In this document: positions 23,503-33,900 of the stretch, piece after piece
How the letters are laid out: each line of letters begins with the position of its first letter
How positions within the stretch are numbered: position 1 is the stretch's first letter
NCBI RefSeq assembly: GCF_009189165.1
Contig: NZ_CP045118.1
Location: 1-64,000 of the forward strand
Direction: 5' to 3'
Length of the DNA: 64,000 nucleotides
Source of the DNA: Pseudomonas sp. SCB32
Lineage (GTDB): Bacteria > Pseudomonadota > Gammaproteobacteria > Pseudomonadales > Pseudomonadaceae
Program-made: the position numbers and the translations under genes
Notes under the pieces: generated by a model
What the model saw: only the letters and a program-made list of their open reading frames with translations
What the model was told of the DNA's origin: nothing
Database searches by the model: none

Positions 23503-24597
23503 ATGCCCGTTGATATTTCTCCCGCCGAATCCGAGGCGCGTCTGCGCCTGCATGCGCTGCCCGAGCTCGGTCCCAGGCGCTTCCGCCGCCTGATCTCGGC
23601 GTTCGGTTCGGCCTCCGCGGCCCTGAGTGCACCGGCCGCCGCCTGGCGCTCGCTGGGCTTGCCGCAGGAGTCCGCGGAGCATCGCCGGGATGCCGGCATT
23701 CGTGAGCAGGCCGCCACCGCGCAGCGTTGGCTGGAGGCGTCTGACCATCATCTGCTGGCGTGGGACGATCCGGTCTACCCGGCACTGCTTGCCGAACTGA
23801 CCGATGCACCGCCGCTGCTCTTCGTGGCGGGTGATGTCACGTTGCTGGAGCGTCCGCAGCTGGCCATGGTGGGCAGCCGCCGGGCCAGCAAGCCGGGCCT
23901 CGACACGGCGCGGGCCTTTGCCCGCAGCCTGGCGGGTGGTGGCTTCGTCATCACCAGCGGCCTGGCGCTGGGCATCGACGGCGCCGCCCACGAGGGCGCG
24001 CTGGAAGCCGCAGGCGGTACCGTGGCGGTGCTCGGTACGGGCTTGGAACATCTCTACCCGCGTCGTCACGTCGGCCTGGCGCAGCGTATCGTCGAGCAGG
24101 GTGGCGCCCTCGTATCGGAGCTGCCCCTGCAGTGCCCGCCCCACGCGGCAAACTTTCCCCGGCGCAATCGCATCATCAGCGGACTCTCGCTGGGCGTGCT
24201 GGTGGTGGAGGCGAGCCCCGCCAGCGGTTCGCTGATCACCGCCCGACTCGCCGCGGAGCAGGGGCGCGAGGTCTACGCGATTCCCGGATCGATCCACCAC
24301 CCCGGCGCGCGTGGCTGCCATGAACTGATTCGCCAGGGCGCGACGCTGGTGGAGAGCGTCGATCACATTCTCGAGGGGCTGCGCGGCTGGACCCAGCAAG
24401 CCGCGCCGGCACTATCGCTGGAGCGTGGGCCGGCGCATCCCCTCCTCGACCTCCTGCGTGCCGCACCGCAGAGCAGCGAGCAACTGGCGCATGGCAGCGG
24501 CATGGATCTGCCCGAAGTCCTGGCAGCGCTGACCGAACTGGAGCTGGACGGACGGGTGGCCTGTGAGGCCGGCGTCTGGGTGCATCGCGCCCCCTGA
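23503..24597 (+). CDS. dprA: DNA-processing protein DprA/Smf
   Basis: Loads RecA onto incoming single-stranded DNA in natural transformation. 364 aa: N-terminal SAM-like region, Rossmann-fold core with MVGSRRASKPG, SGLALGIDGAAHEGAL, FPRRNRIISGLS and ASPASGSLITARLA, and a C-terminal winged helix (LLDLLRAAPQSSEQLAHGSGM). Full length and apparently intact. Followed 42 bases later by tsaC. Confidence 0.95.
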   Translation: MPVDISPAESEARLRLHALPELGPRRFRRLISAFGSASAALSAPAAAWRSLGLPQESAEHRRDAGIREQAATAQRWLEASDHHLLAWDDPVYPALLAELTDAPPLLFVAGDVTLLERPQLAMVGSRRASKPGLDTARAFARSLAGGGFVITSGLALGIDGAAHEGALEAAGGTVAVLGTGLEHLYPRRHVGLAQRIVEQGGALVSELPLQCPPHAANFPRRNRIISGLSLGVLVVEASPASGSLITARLAAEQGREVYAIPGSIHHPGARGCHELIRQGATLVESVDHILEGLRGWTQQAAPALSLERGPAHPLLDLLRAAPQSSEQLAHGSGMDLPEVLAALTELELDGRVACEAGVWVHRAP

Positions 24598-24639
24598 GCA
24601 CGTAAACTGCCGCGCATTAGCGCGTTCGAGGAGTTCCCG

Positions 24640-25197
24640 ATGTACAGCAACTGGCGTACCCAACGCATGGCCCAGGTCGTGCGTGATGGCGGTGTGATCG
24701 CTTATCCGACCGAAGCCGTCTGGGGCCTGGGTTGCGACCCGTGGAACGCCGACGCGGTGTACCGTCTGCTGGCGATCAAGGCGCGCCCGGTGGAAAAGGG
24801 CCTGATCGTGGTGGCCGCCGACATCAGCCAGTTCGACTTCCTGCTGGAAGACCTGCCCGAAGCCTGGCAGGAAAAACTGGCCACCAGTTGGCCCGGCCCG
24901 AACACCTGGCTGGTGCCGCACCAGGATCGCCTGCCCGAGTGGGTGACAGGCCAGCATGAGACCGTCGCCCTGCGCGTCACCGATCATCCGCTGGTGCGCG
25001 AGCTGTGCCGCCACACCGGCCCGCTGATCTCCACCTCGGCCAATCCCGCCGGCCGTCCGGCTGCGCGCACCCGCCTGCGCATCGAACAGTACTTCCATGA
25101 CGAGCTGGACGGTGTGCTGGGCGGCGCTCTGGGCGGCCGCCGTAATCCGAGCCTGATCCGCGACCTGCGTACTGGCGAGACAGTTCGCCCGTCCTGA
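24640..25197 (+). CDS. tsaC: Threonylcarbamoyl-AMP synthase (TsaC/YrdC)
   Basis: First enzyme of the t6A modification of ANN-decoding tRNAs, making threonylcarbamoyl-adenylate from Thr, bicarbonate and ATP. 185 aa, the short YrdC-type form without the Sua5 C-terminal domain. Shows [16 protein letters not shown], the K-R-P region ([13 protein letters not shown]) and [20 protein letters not shown]-like ribosome site 8 bases before ATG. Converges on the oxidoreductase at 25256. Confidence 0.95.
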   Translation: MYSNWRTQRMAQVVRDGGVIAYPTEAVWGLGCDPWNADAVYRLLAIKARPVEKGLIVVAADISQFDFLLEDLPEAWQEKLATSWPGPNTWLVPHQDRLPEWVTGQHETVALRVTDHPLVRELCRHTGPLISTSANPAGRPAARTRLRIEQYFHDELDGVLGGALGGRRNPSLIRDLRTGETVRPS

Positions 25198-25220
25198 CCC
25201 TGTAGGAGCGGCGCCGGGTG

Positions 25221-25242
25221 GTTCGCGAGCTTGCTCGCGAAC
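25221..25242. repeat. Extragenic palindrome between tsaC and qor
   Basis: Perfect inverted repeat GTTCGCGAGC-TT-GCTCGCGAAC between two convergent genes, preceded by TGTAGGAGCG. Typical Pseudomonas REP-like unit; may double as a bidirectional terminator. Confidence 0.8.
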
Positions 25243-25255
25243 GCTGTTCACCCAG

Positions 25256-26233
25256 TCAGGGCAATAGAATGGTCGACCCGGTAGTGCGCCGCGCCGCCAG
25301 CTCGGTCTGTGCCTTGGCCGCGTCGGCCAGGGCAAAGCGCTGGTTGATCTCCACCTTCACCTTGCCGCTGGTGATCATGCCGAACAGGTCGTCGGCCATG
25401 GCTTGCAGCCGTTCCGGTGTGTTGGCGTAGCCGAACAGCGTCGGGCGGGTGACATAGAGCGAGCCCTTCTGCGACAGGATGCCCAGGTTCACCCCGTCCA
25501 CCGGGCCCGAGGCGTTGCCGAAGCTCACCACCAGGCCGCGCTGGGCCGTGCAGTCCAGTGAGGTCAGCCAGGTGTCCTTGCCCACCGAGTCGTAGACCAC
25601 TGGGCACTTCCGGCCCTCGGTCAGCGCCAGCACGCGCTCCACCACGTTCTCATGGCTGTAGTCGATGGTGGCCCAGGCGCCGTGTGCCTTTGCCAGCTCG
25701 GCCTTGGCGGTGGAGCTGACGGTGCCGATCAGGTGCGCGCCGATGGCCTTGGCCCACTGGCAGGCGATCAGGCCGACACCGCCGGCGGCGGCGTGCCAGA
25801 GGATGGTCTGGCCGGGCTGCACGTTATAGGTCTGGCGCAGCAGGTACTGCACGGTGAGGCCCTTGAGCATCACCGCGGCGGCCTGTTCGAAGGTGATGGC
25901 GTCCGGCAGTTTCACCAGGTTCGCGGCCGGCAGCACGTGCAACTCGCTGTAGGCGCCCAGGGGGCCGGTGGCATAGCCGACACGGTCGCCGACCTTCACA
26001 CTGGTTACCGCGCTGCCGATGGCTTCCACCTCGCCGGCACCTTCGGTGCCGACGCCGGAGGGCAGCGACGGTGCAGGGTAAAGACCGCTGCGGTAGTAGG
26101 TGTCGATGAAGTTCAGGCCGATGGCGCGGTTGCGCACGCGTACCTCGTTGGGGCCGGGTTCGGCGGGGGTGTAATCGACGTATTCGAGGACTTCCGGGCC
26201 GCCCGTCTTGGCGAACTGAACACGCTTGGTCAT
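25256..26233 (-). CDS. qor: NADPH:quinone reductase (zinc-independent MDR family)
   Basis: 325 aa medium-chain dehydrogenase/reductase. Starts MTKRVQFAKTGGPEVLEYVD with a GGAGAT ribosome site. Shows NFIDTYYRSGLYP, the coenzyme Rossmann motif AAAGGVGLIACQWAKAIGA and VVYDSVGKDTW. Lacks the structural-zinc cysteines of alcohol dehydrogenases, so a QOR-type one- or two-electron quinone reductase is the best call. Divergent from hemF. Confidence 0.93.
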   Translation of the reverse strand: MTKRVQFAKTGGPEVLEYVDYTPAEPGPNEVRVRNRAIGLNFIDTYYRSGLYPAPSLPSGVGTEGAGEVEAIGSAVTSVKVGDRVGYATGPLGAYSELHVLPAANLVKLPDAITFEQAAAVMLKGLTVQYLLRQTYNVQPGQTILWHAAAGGVGLIACQWAKAIGAHLIGTVSSTAKAELAKAHGAWATIDYSHENVVERVLALTEGRKCPVVYDSVGKDTWLTSLDCTAQRGLVVSFGNASGPVDGVNLGILSQKGSLYVTRPTLFGYANTPERLQAMADDLFGMITSGKVKVEINQRFALADAAKAQTELAARRTTGSTILLP

Positions 26234-26251
26234 GTCGATCTCCTGAAATAA

Positions 26252-27340
<1,089 letters not shown>

Positions 27341-27360
27341 GCCTCAGTCAGCACTCACTT

Positions 27361-27522
27361 GTAGGAGCGGATATTATCCGCGATCCGGCCGACAGGGCGG
27401 TGATCAGGCATTGCACCGCTATCGCGGTGATCGCGGAGAAGCTCCGCTCCTACGAGAGCCCATCCCCGCACATCTGTAGGAGCGGGCCATGCCCGCGATC
27501 GCGCCCATGGGGCGCTCCTACA
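27361..27522. repeat. Two extragenic palindromic units between hemF and aroE
   Basis: Unit A is bounded by GTAGGAGCGGA (27361) and TCCGCTCCTAC (27443-27453). Unit B is bounded by TGTAGGAGCG (27475-27484) and CGCTCCTACA (27513-27522). Both carry the GTAGGAGCG...CGCTCCTAC arms that recur through this window. Confidence 0.85.
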
Positions 27523-27590
27523 GGCTTGGCACCGAGGGGGGAAAACGGCAATCTCTCCGCCTTCCCGTTTTTCTCGCCCCAGGATTCCCC

Positions 27591-28412
27591 ATGGACCGCT
27601 ACTGCGTCTTCGGCAACCCCATCGGCCACAGCAAGTCGCCGCAGATCCACCGCCTGTTCGCCGAGCAGACCGGCCAGGCGCTGAGCTATGACGCGCGGCT
27701 GGCGCCGCTGGAAGATTTCGCCGGGAATGCCCGCGAATTCTTCGTCGAAGGCCTGGGTGGCAACGTCACCGTACCGTTCAAGGAAGACGCCTATCGCCTG
27801 GCCACCGAGCTGAGCGAACGCGCGCGCCGGGCCGGGGCGGTGAACACCCTCAAGAAGCTCGCCGATGGCGGTCTGCTGGGCGACAACACCGACGGCGCCG
27901 GCCTGACTCGCGACCTGACGGTGAACCACGGTGTTGCCCTGCGTGGCGCGCGCATTCTGGTGCTGGGTGCCGGTGGCGCGGTACGCGGCATTCTCGAACC
28001 CTTCCTCGGGCAGCAGCCGGCCTGCATCGTCATTGCCAACCGCACGGCGTCCAAGGCCGAGCAGCTGGCAGCGGAATTCAAGGACCTGGGCCCGGTGAGC
28101 GGCGGTGGTTTCGATCTGCGCGCCGAGCCTTTCGACCTGATCGTCAACGGCACCTCGGCCTCCCTGGCCGGCGAGCTGCCGCCCATCGACCCGGCGCTGA
28201 TCAAGCCGGGCCACACCGTTTGCTACGACATGATGTACGGCAAGGACGTGACCGCCTTCAACCGCTGGGCCGCCGAGCACGGTTCGGCGCGCTGCATCGA
28301 CGGGCTGGGCATGCTGGTGGAGCAGGCGGCGGAGGCCTTCCTGCTGTGGCGCGGCGTGCGGCCGGATTCGGCACCGGTGCTGGAAGAATTGCGGCGGCAG
28401 CTCAAGGGCTGA
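27591..28412 (+). CDS. aroE: Shikimate dehydrogenase (NADP+)
   Basis: Reduces 3-dehydroshikimate to shikimate in the chorismate pathway. 273 aa from [20 protein letters not shown]. Substrate-site motifs GHSKSP and [10 protein letters not shown] (catalytic Lys), NADP Rossmann loop [20 protein letters not shown] and [13 protein letters not shown]. The frame is open upstream to 27489 through repeat DNA, but that is not homologous. Confidence 0.97.
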   Translation: MDRYCVFGNPIGHSKSPQIHRLFAEQTGQALSYDARLAPLEDFAGNAREFFVEGLGGNVTVPFKEDAYRLATELSERARRAGAVNTLKKLADGGLLGDNTDGAGLTRDLTVNHGVALRGARILVLGAGGAVRGILEPFLGQQPACIVIANRTASKAEQLAAEFKDLGPVSGGGFDLRAEPFDLIVNGTSASLAGELPPIDPALIKPGHTVCYDMMYGKDVTAFNRWAAEHGSARCIDGLGMLVEQAAEAFLLWRGVRPDSAPVLEELRRQLKG

Positions 28413-28415
28413 TCA

Positions 28416-28465
28416 CCGCTCCTACAGGGAGTTCCGCAGGCTATCGGTACGTGGGCGCTCCTACG
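28416..28465. repeat. Partial extragenic repeat after aroE
   Basis: Two same-orientation copies of CGCTCCTAC, at about 28417 and 28456, in the short gap between convergent genes. A degenerate member of the GTAGGAGCG family. Confidence 0.5.
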
Positions 28466-28472
28466 ATGGCAT

Positions 28473-30062
28473 TCACCTGCGTCTCTGAAGCGAGGCAGGC
28501 GGCCACTCCTCCACCTGCAACACCCCACACGTCCCCATCTGCTTTTCCAGCTCCGCCCGCACCCGTGGCCGCGCATTGCGCAGCACCAGGCTGCGGCCTT
28601 CGCTGGCGAGGCGGCGGGCTTCCTGCTGGAGCATCTGCGCGCCGGCGAAATCGATGAAGTTCACGTGGTGGGCGTCCAGCACCAGGCGCTCGCCACGGCT
28701 GCGCTGCATCAGTTTCTGCAGGTAGTCGCAGGCGCCGAAGAAGATCGAGCCCTCTATGCGCAGCACTTCCTCATCCTCCCTCTCCCACTGCTGCACACGC
28801 GGTTGCGAGGTGCGCTTGAGGTAGAAGAACAGCGACGCCAGGACGCCGGCGTAGATGGCGTTCTGCAGCGGCAGCAGCAAGGTCGCCGCGAGGGTCAGCA
28901 GCATGACCAGGGACTCGGCGCGGCTGCCTTTCCACAGCGCGCGCAGGGCCGGGCGGTCGACCAGGTTCCAGCAGATCAGCAGAATGCCGGCGGCCATGGC
29001 CGGCAGCGGGATATGGGTGATCAACCCGGCCCCGGCCATCGCCAGCAGTGCCACCCACAGCGCCGAGAACACCCCGGCCAGTGGCGTGCGCGCACCGGCG
29101 TCCTGGTTCAGCCCCGAGCGGGTGAAGGAGCCGGCGGACAACGTGCCGGACAGCCACGGCCCGATCAGGTTGGACAGCCCCTGGGCGCGCACCTCCTGGT
29201 TGGCGTCCAGCGGCTGGTGCGAGCGCGCCGCCAGTGCACGGGCAATGGACAGGCTGGTGACCAGCCCGAGCATGCCGCACGCTACTGCAGCGGGCAGCAG
29301 TTGGGCGATGGCGGACAGATCGAACGACAACGGGCTGGGCGGTGGCAGTGCGCTGCGGAAGGCCGCCACCTTGGCGACATCCGCGAAGGTCATCGGCATC
29401 ACCCAGACCAGCGCGCTGGCGCCGATCAAGCCGATCAGCAAGGCCGGTCCGTGTCGCCAAAGGCGCTTCACGATCAGGCTCAGCGCCAGGCTGAACAGCC
29501 CCACCAGCAATGAAGGCCCATGGAACTGTGGCAGCTTCCACCACAGCGCGGCGGCGCTGGTCAGCGCCGTGCCCTGCCCGCCCGCGCTGATGCCCAGCAG
29601 ATAAGGCAACTGGCCGATCACGATCACCAGCGCGGCGCCGCAGGTGAAGCCGAGCAGCACCGAGTGCGAGACGAAATTCACCAGCACGCCGAAGCGCAGC
29701 ATCCCCAGCAGCCACTGGAACAGCCCGGCGAGGAAAGTCAGCAGCAGCGCGTACTGGATGAACTGCGCACTGCCCGGCGTGGCCAGCGGGGCTATGGCAG
29801 TGAACAGCACCACCGAGATCGCCGCCGTCGGCCCGCCGACCATGTGCCTGGACGATCCCCACAGGCAGGCGATCAGCACCGGCAGCATCGCCGCGTACAG
29901 CCCGTACTCCGCCGGCAGCCCGGCGATCAGCGCGTAGGCCATGCTCTGCGGCAGGGCGAGCACCGCGCCGGAGAGACCGACGCCCAGATCGAGCCGCAGG
30001 TCGCGCCCCGTGACCTGGGGCAGCCAGGCGAAAAACGGCAGCAGGCGGGTCAGACGTTCCAT
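28473..30062 (-). CDS. SulP-family anion (sulfate) permease with STAS domain
   Basis: 529 aa membrane transporter. About a dozen hydrophobic segments (from GVGLSGAVLALPQSMAYALIAGLPAEYGLY) and a C-terminal STAS domain (about 430-525, VLDAHHVNFIDFAGAQML). The SulP signature near the N terminus is clear. Last gene of a betC - binding protein - permease run with 7 bases to its neighbour. Sulfate or bicarbonate are the usual substrates; after choline-sulfate hydrolysis it could move the released sulfate, or import the ester (inference). Confidence 0.88.
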   Translation of the reverse strand: MERLTRLLPFFAWLPQVTGRDLRLDLGVGLSGAVLALPQSMAYALIAGLPAEYGLYAAMLPVLIACLWGSSRHMVGGPTAAISVVLFTAIAPLATPGSAQFIQYALLLTFLAGLFQWLLGMLRFGVLVNFVSHSVLLGFTCGAALVIVIGQLPYLLGISAGGQGTALTSAAALWWKLPQFHGPSLLVGLFSLALSLIVKRLWRHGPALLIGLIGASALVWVMPMTFADVAKVAAFRSALPPPSPLSFDLSAIAQLLPAAVACGMLGLVTSLSIARALAARSHQPLDANQEVRAQGLSNLIGPWLSGTLSAGSFTRSGLNQDAGARTPLAGVFSALWVALLAMAGAGLITHIPLPAMAAGILLICWNLVDRPALRALWKGSRAESLVMLLTLAATLLLPLQNAIYAGVLASLFFYLKRTSQPRVQQWEREDEEVLRIEGSIFFGACDYLQKLMQRSRGERLVLDAHHVNFIDFAGAQMLQQEARRLASEGRSLVLRNARPRVRAELEKQMGTCGVLQVEEWPPASLQRRR

Positions 30063-30069
30063 CGAAGGC

Positions 30070-30993
30070 CTACAGCCTGGCCTTCACGGCCGCCAGGGCG
30101 TCGCCGCCGTCGCGGGTCTTCACCCCGGCCAGCCACTGGTCGAGGCGCTGCGGATTGGCCTTGATCCAGGCCTTCACCGCGTCCGGGTTCTTCACGCTCT
30201 TCTCCAGCACCTCGGCCATGATGGCGTTCTCCATCGGCAGGTCGAAGGACAGGTTCGCCAGCAGCTTGCCGCTGTTCGGGCACTGCTCGGTGTAGCCGTT
30301 GCGGGTCACGGTGAACACGCTGCCGGTACTGCCGAAGTACTTCTCGCCGCCACTGAGGTACTTCATATCGTACTTCACGTTCATCGGGTGCGGCGTCCAG
30401 CCGAGGAACACCACCCAGCGCTCGCGCTTCACCGCGCGGCCGACCTCGGCGAGCATCGCCTGCTCGCTGGACTCCACCAGTTTCCAGCCGCCCAGGCCGA
30501 ACTCGTCGCCGGTGATCATCTTCTGGATCGACAGGTTGGCCGGCGCGCCGGAGCCGATGCCGTAGACCTTCCTGTTGAACTGGTCGGCGTGCTTGTCGAG
30601 GTCGGCGAAGGTCTTCACTCCGGCGTTCCACACGTAGACGGGCACGGCCAGGGTGAACTCGGTGCCCTGCAGGTTCTTCGCCAGCTGGGTGACCTGCTTG
30701 CTGGCGATGAACTGGTCATGGAAGCCCTGCTGCGCCGGCATCCAGTTGCCGAGGAAGGCGTCCACCTGGCCGTCGCGCAGGCCGCCGTAGGTGATGGGCA
30801 CCGAGAGGGTGTCGACCTTCACGGTGTAGCCCAGGCCTTCGAGCAGGAAGGCGGCCACGCCGTTGGTCACGGCGATGTCGGTCCAGCCCGGGTCGGCCAG
30901 CTTCACCGTACTGCAGGCTTCATCTTCGGCCCGGGCCAGCGGGCCGCCCAGCGCGAGTGCGCCGGCCAGCAACAATGCGGATACCTTCTTCAT
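30070..30993 (-). CDS. Choline/betaine-type ABC transporter substrate-binding protein
   Basis: 307 aa periplasmic protein, signal peptide MKKVSALLLAGALALGGPLARA. ChoX/OpuAC-like, with the aromatic-box residues of quaternary-ammonium binders: Trp37 and Asp39 (DPGWTD), Trp84 (LGNWMPAQ), Tyr120/Trp122 and Trp199 (FLGWTPHPMN). No ATPase or permease gene is adjacent, so it is an orphan that probably docks to a Cbc-type core transporter elsewhere, as known for other Pseudomonas binding proteins. The betC neighbour suggests choline or choline-O-sulfate as ligand. Confidence 0.88.
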   Translation of the reverse strand: MKKVSALLLAGALALGGPLARAEDEACSTVKLADPGWTDIAVTNGVAAFLLEGLGYTVKVDTLSVPITYGGLRDGQVDAFLGNWMPAQQGFHDQFIASKQVTQLAKNLQGTEFTLAVPVYVWNAGVKTFADLDKHADQFNRKVYGIGSGAPANLSIQKMITGDEFGLGGWKLVESSEQAMLAEVGRAVKRERWVVFLGWTPHPMNVKYDMKYLSGGEKYFGSTGSVFTVTRNGYTEQCPNSGKLLANLSFDLPMENAIMAEVLEKSVKNPDAVKAWIKANPQRLDQWLAGVKTRDGGDALAAVKARL

Positions 30994-31026
30994 GCTCCCA
31001 TCCCCTTCGGCTAGTTGTGGTTGTCG

Positions 31027-32535
31027 TTACGGTTGCGGATAGCGGGCGCGACGCTCCAGATCATCGAGGTCGATGTGGTTGCGCATGTATTGCTGGCTGG
31101 CGTCGACCATCGGCTGGTGGTCCCAGCTTTTCAGGCTGCCGTGGGTCAGCGCGTCGGCCACCAGGCGGCGGCGGCGCTGGCTGGCGAGTACCCGTTCGGT
31201 GATCGCGGGGACATCCCAGCGCGCCCTGGCTTCGTCCAGCAGATTGCCGACCAGCCCGGCGTGGACCGGCGAGTCTGCGAGGTTTTCCAGTTCGCGCGGG
31301 TCGTTGGCCAGGTCGAAGAGCAGGCAGGGGTCCTGCGCGGAGTAGATGAACTTGAAGTCGCCACGGCGGATCATCATCAGTGGGCTGACGGTGCCTTCGG
31401 CGGTGTATTCGCCGATCACCTCGTCGTGGCCGCCGCTTCCTTGCAGATGCGGCAGCAGCGAGCGGCCATCCAGGTGCAGGCCCGGTTCCACGGCGCCACC
31501 GGCCAGTTCAACCAGGGTCGGCAGCAGGTCCACGGTGGAGACCGACTGGCTGACCCGGCGCGCGGCAAAGCGCTGGGGCGCGTGCACCAGCAGCGGCACG
31601 CGGGCGGCCATCTCGAACCAGTGCATCTTGTACCAGAGGCCACGCTCGCCAAGCATGTCGCCATGGTCGCCGGAGAAGACGATCAGGGTGTCTTCACTGA
31701 GGCCGCAATCCTCCAGGGTGCGCAGCAGCGCGCCGACCTGCGCGTCGACGTAGCTGCAGGCGCCGAAGTAGGCGCGGCGGGCGGCGCGGACCTTCTCCTC
31801 GGGCATCTCCTGGCCCCACAGGTCGATCACCTTCAGCAGCCGCTGCGAGTGCGGGTCCTGCTCGTCCTGGGCGATCTGTACCGAGGGCAGCGGGATGTCC
31901 TCGTCGCGGTACAGGTCCCAGTACTCGCACGGGATGGTGTAGGGGTCGTGCGGATGGGTCATGGACACGGTGAGGCAGAACGGCTGCCCGGTGTGTTCGC
32001 GCACGTGGTCGTAGAGGTACTGGCGCGCCTTGAACACCACCTCCTCGTCGAAGTCCAGCTGGTTGGTGCGCACGCAGGGGCCGGCCTGCAGCACCGAGGA
32101 CATGTTGTGGTACCAGCTCGGGCGCACGTCCGGCTCGTCCCAGTTCACCGCCCAGCCGTAGTCGGCGGGGTAGATGTCGCTGGTCAGGCGCTCCTCGTAG
32201 CCGTGAAGCTGGTCCGGGCCGCAGAAGTGCATCTTGCCCGACAGCGCGGTGCGGTAGCCCAGGCGGCGCAGGTAGTGCGCGTAGGTCGGTATGTCGGCGG
32301 CGAAATCGGCGGCGTTGTCCCAGGCGCCGATCTTCGTCGGCAGCTGGCCGCTCACCAGGGTGAAGCGCGAGGGCGCGCAGAGCGGGCTGTTGCAGTAGGC
32401 CGAGTCGAACACCACGCCTTCGCTGGCGAGGCGCGACAGGTTGGGCAGCTTGATCGGCGACTGGGCGTCGTAGAACGGCAGCAGCGGCGCGGCCATCTGG
32501 TCGGCCATGATGAAGAGGATGTTCGGACGCTTCAT
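31027..32535 (-). CDS. betC: Choline-sulfatase
   Basis: Hydrolyses choline-O-sulfate to choline plus sulfate, giving an osmoprotectant precursor and a carbon, nitrogen and sulfur source. 502 aa, cytoplasmic type (no signal peptide). Metal motif IMADQ, sulfatase signature with the formylglycine cysteine at Cys53 (PLCAPSR), DHGDMLGERGLWYK as the second metal site, and the long C-terminal tail typical of BetC. First gene of the operon, divergent from the LysR at 32663. Confidence 0.95.
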   Translation of the reverse strand: MKRPNILFIMADQMAAPLLPFYDAQSPIKLPNLSRLASEGVVFDSAYCNSPLCAPSRFTLVSGQLPTKIGAWDNAADFAADIPTYAHYLRRLGYRTALSGKMHFCGPDQLHGYEERLTSDIYPADYGWAVNWDEPDVRPSWYHNMSSVLQAGPCVRTNQLDFDEEVVFKARQYLYDHVREHTGQPFCLTVSMTHPHDPYTIPCEYWDLYRDEDIPLPSVQIAQDEQDPHSQRLLKVIDLWGQEMPEEKVRAARRAYFGACSYVDAQVGALLRTLEDCGLSEDTLIVFSGDHGDMLGERGLWYKMHWFEMAARVPLLVHAPQRFAARRVSQSVSTVDLLPTLVELAGGAVEPGLHLDGRSLLPHLQGSGGHDEVIGEYTAEGTVSPLMMIRRGDFKFIYSAQDPCLLFDLANDPRELENLADSPVHAGLVGNLLDEARARWDVPAITERVLASQRRRRLVADALTHGSLKSWDHQPMVDASQQYMRNHIDLDDLERRARYPQP

Positions 32536-32662
32536 GGCGTGGGCTTATCCTGTTGGCGCTGTTATGGAATAGTGTTGTGACGAGTCTCTTCCTGGCTGGA
32601 AATGGGGTAAAGCGCATGCCGGAACATGCTTCGGATAACGCTGGCTTATGTGAGAGATCGAC

Positions 32663-33559
32663 ATGAGCGTGCCGCTGGAACTGCTGCGCGTGTTCGAGTC
32701 CGCTGCACGCCTGCTCAGCTTCACCGCCGCCGCCGGCGAGCTCGGCACCACCCAGCCGGCGGTCAGCCAGCAGATCAAGCGCCTGGAGAAGTTGCTGGCG
32801 GTGCGCCTGTTTGATCGCATCCACCGGGGGATCGCCCTCACCGAAAGCGGACAGGTCCTGCAGCAGCACGTTCAGGCGGGGTTGGAGAGCATCGACGCCG
32901 GTATCGCCGCGGTCACCGCGAAGAACCCCCATGAAGTGCTGCAAGTCGCTACCGACTTCGCCTTTGCCGCCTACTGGCTGATGCCACGCCTGCCGCGCTT
33001 CCGACAGGCGCATCCGGAGCTGGACGTCGGCCTGATCAGCAGCGACCGCAGCCCCGTCACCTTGCGCAGCGATATCGATGTCGCCATTGCCTTCGGCGAC
33101 GGGCGCTTCAAGCACGGCGAGGCGCTGCGCCTGTTCAGCGAGGAAGTCTTCCCGGTGTGCAGCCCGCGGTTGGTCGAGGGGCGCGAACTGCCGTTGTCGC
33201 CCGAAGCGCTGACCGGCCTGCCGTTGCTGCACCTCAAGCCCGAGGCGCACAGCCGCTGGTTCGACTGGGCCGGCGTCTATCGTGCCTTGGGTATCGCTGG
33301 GGCGCCTGCCCCCGCCGGGCTACGCTTCGACAACTACACACTGCTGGTGCAGGCGGCGATCGCCGGGCAGGGCGTGGCCATCGGCTGGCGGCACCTGGTC
33401 GACGAACTGCTGGAGCAGGGGTTACTGTGCCGGCCCATCGCCGGATCGCTGGAATCACGTTTCGGCTATTACGCCGTGCTGCCCGAGCGCAAGCGGCGCA
33501 TGCGCCTGGTGCAGCGCTTCGTCGACTGGCTGCAGGCGGAACTGGAGCAGGATCGATGA
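32663..33559 (+). CDS. betR: LysR-family regulator of the choline-sulfate genes
   Basis: 298 aa: N-terminal winged HTH (LRVFESAARLLSFTAAAGELGTTQPAVSQQIKRLE) and a periplasmic-binding-protein-like effector domain. Divergent from betC, the usual arrangement for a LysR activator and its target. The 127-base gap has an imperfect palindrome GCATG-N6-CATGC at 32614-32629 as a candidate site. Its stop overlaps the next gene's start (ATGA). The symbol is used loosely; the effector is inferred from context. Confidence 0.8.
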   Translation: MSVPLELLRVFESAARLLSFTAAAGELGTTQPAVSQQIKRLEKLLAVRLFDRIHRGIALTESGQVLQQHVQAGLESIDAGIAAVTAKNPHEVLQVATDFAFAAYWLMPRLPRFRQAHPELDVGLISSDRSPVTLRSDIDVAIAFGDGRFKHGEALRLFSEEVFPVCSPRLVEGRELPLSPEALTGLPLLHLKPEAHSRWFDWAGVYRALGIAGAPAPAGLRFDNYTLLVQAAIAGQGVAIGWRHLVDELLEQGLLCRPIAGSLESRFGYYAVLPERKRRMRLVQRFVDWLQAELEQDR

Positions 33560-33894
33560 ACGAAACCACCATCCAGGGCTACCACGCCCACGTCTATTTC
33601 GACGCCGACAGCCTCGATCGCGCCCGCGCCCTGTGCGAGGAAGCGGTGCGCCGCTTCGGCGTGCAGATGGGCCGCGTGCATGAGCGCCCGGTCGGACCGC
33701 ATCCGGACTGGAGCTGCCAGCTGGCGTTCGATAGCGAGACTTTCGCCAAGGTGGTGCCCTGGCTGGCGCTGAACCGCGATGGCCTGGTGGTGTTCATCCA
33801 CCCGGACACCGGCGACGACCTGCGCGACCACCGTGACCACGCCATCTGGATGGGCGCGGTGCGGCCGCTGGACCTGTCGCAGTTCACCGGCTGA
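33556..33894 (+). CDS. DOPA 4,5-dioxygenase family protein
   Basis: 112 aa. Starts MNETTIQGYHAHVYFDADS and carries conserved His positions in YHAHVYF, FIHPDTGDD and HRDHAIWMG, the pattern of the small DOPA 4,5-dioxygenase/aromatic ring-cleaving family. ATG lies inside the LysR stop (ATGA), so translation is coupled to the regulator. Substrate unknown; a link to choline sulfate is not obvious. Confidence 0.8.
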   Translation: MNETTIQGYHAHVYFDADSLDRARALCEEAVRRFGVQMGRVHERPVGPHPDWSCQLAFDSETFAKVVPWLALNRDGLVVFIHPDTGDDLRDHRDHAIWMGAVRPLDLSQFTG

Positions 33895-33900
33895 AAAGAC

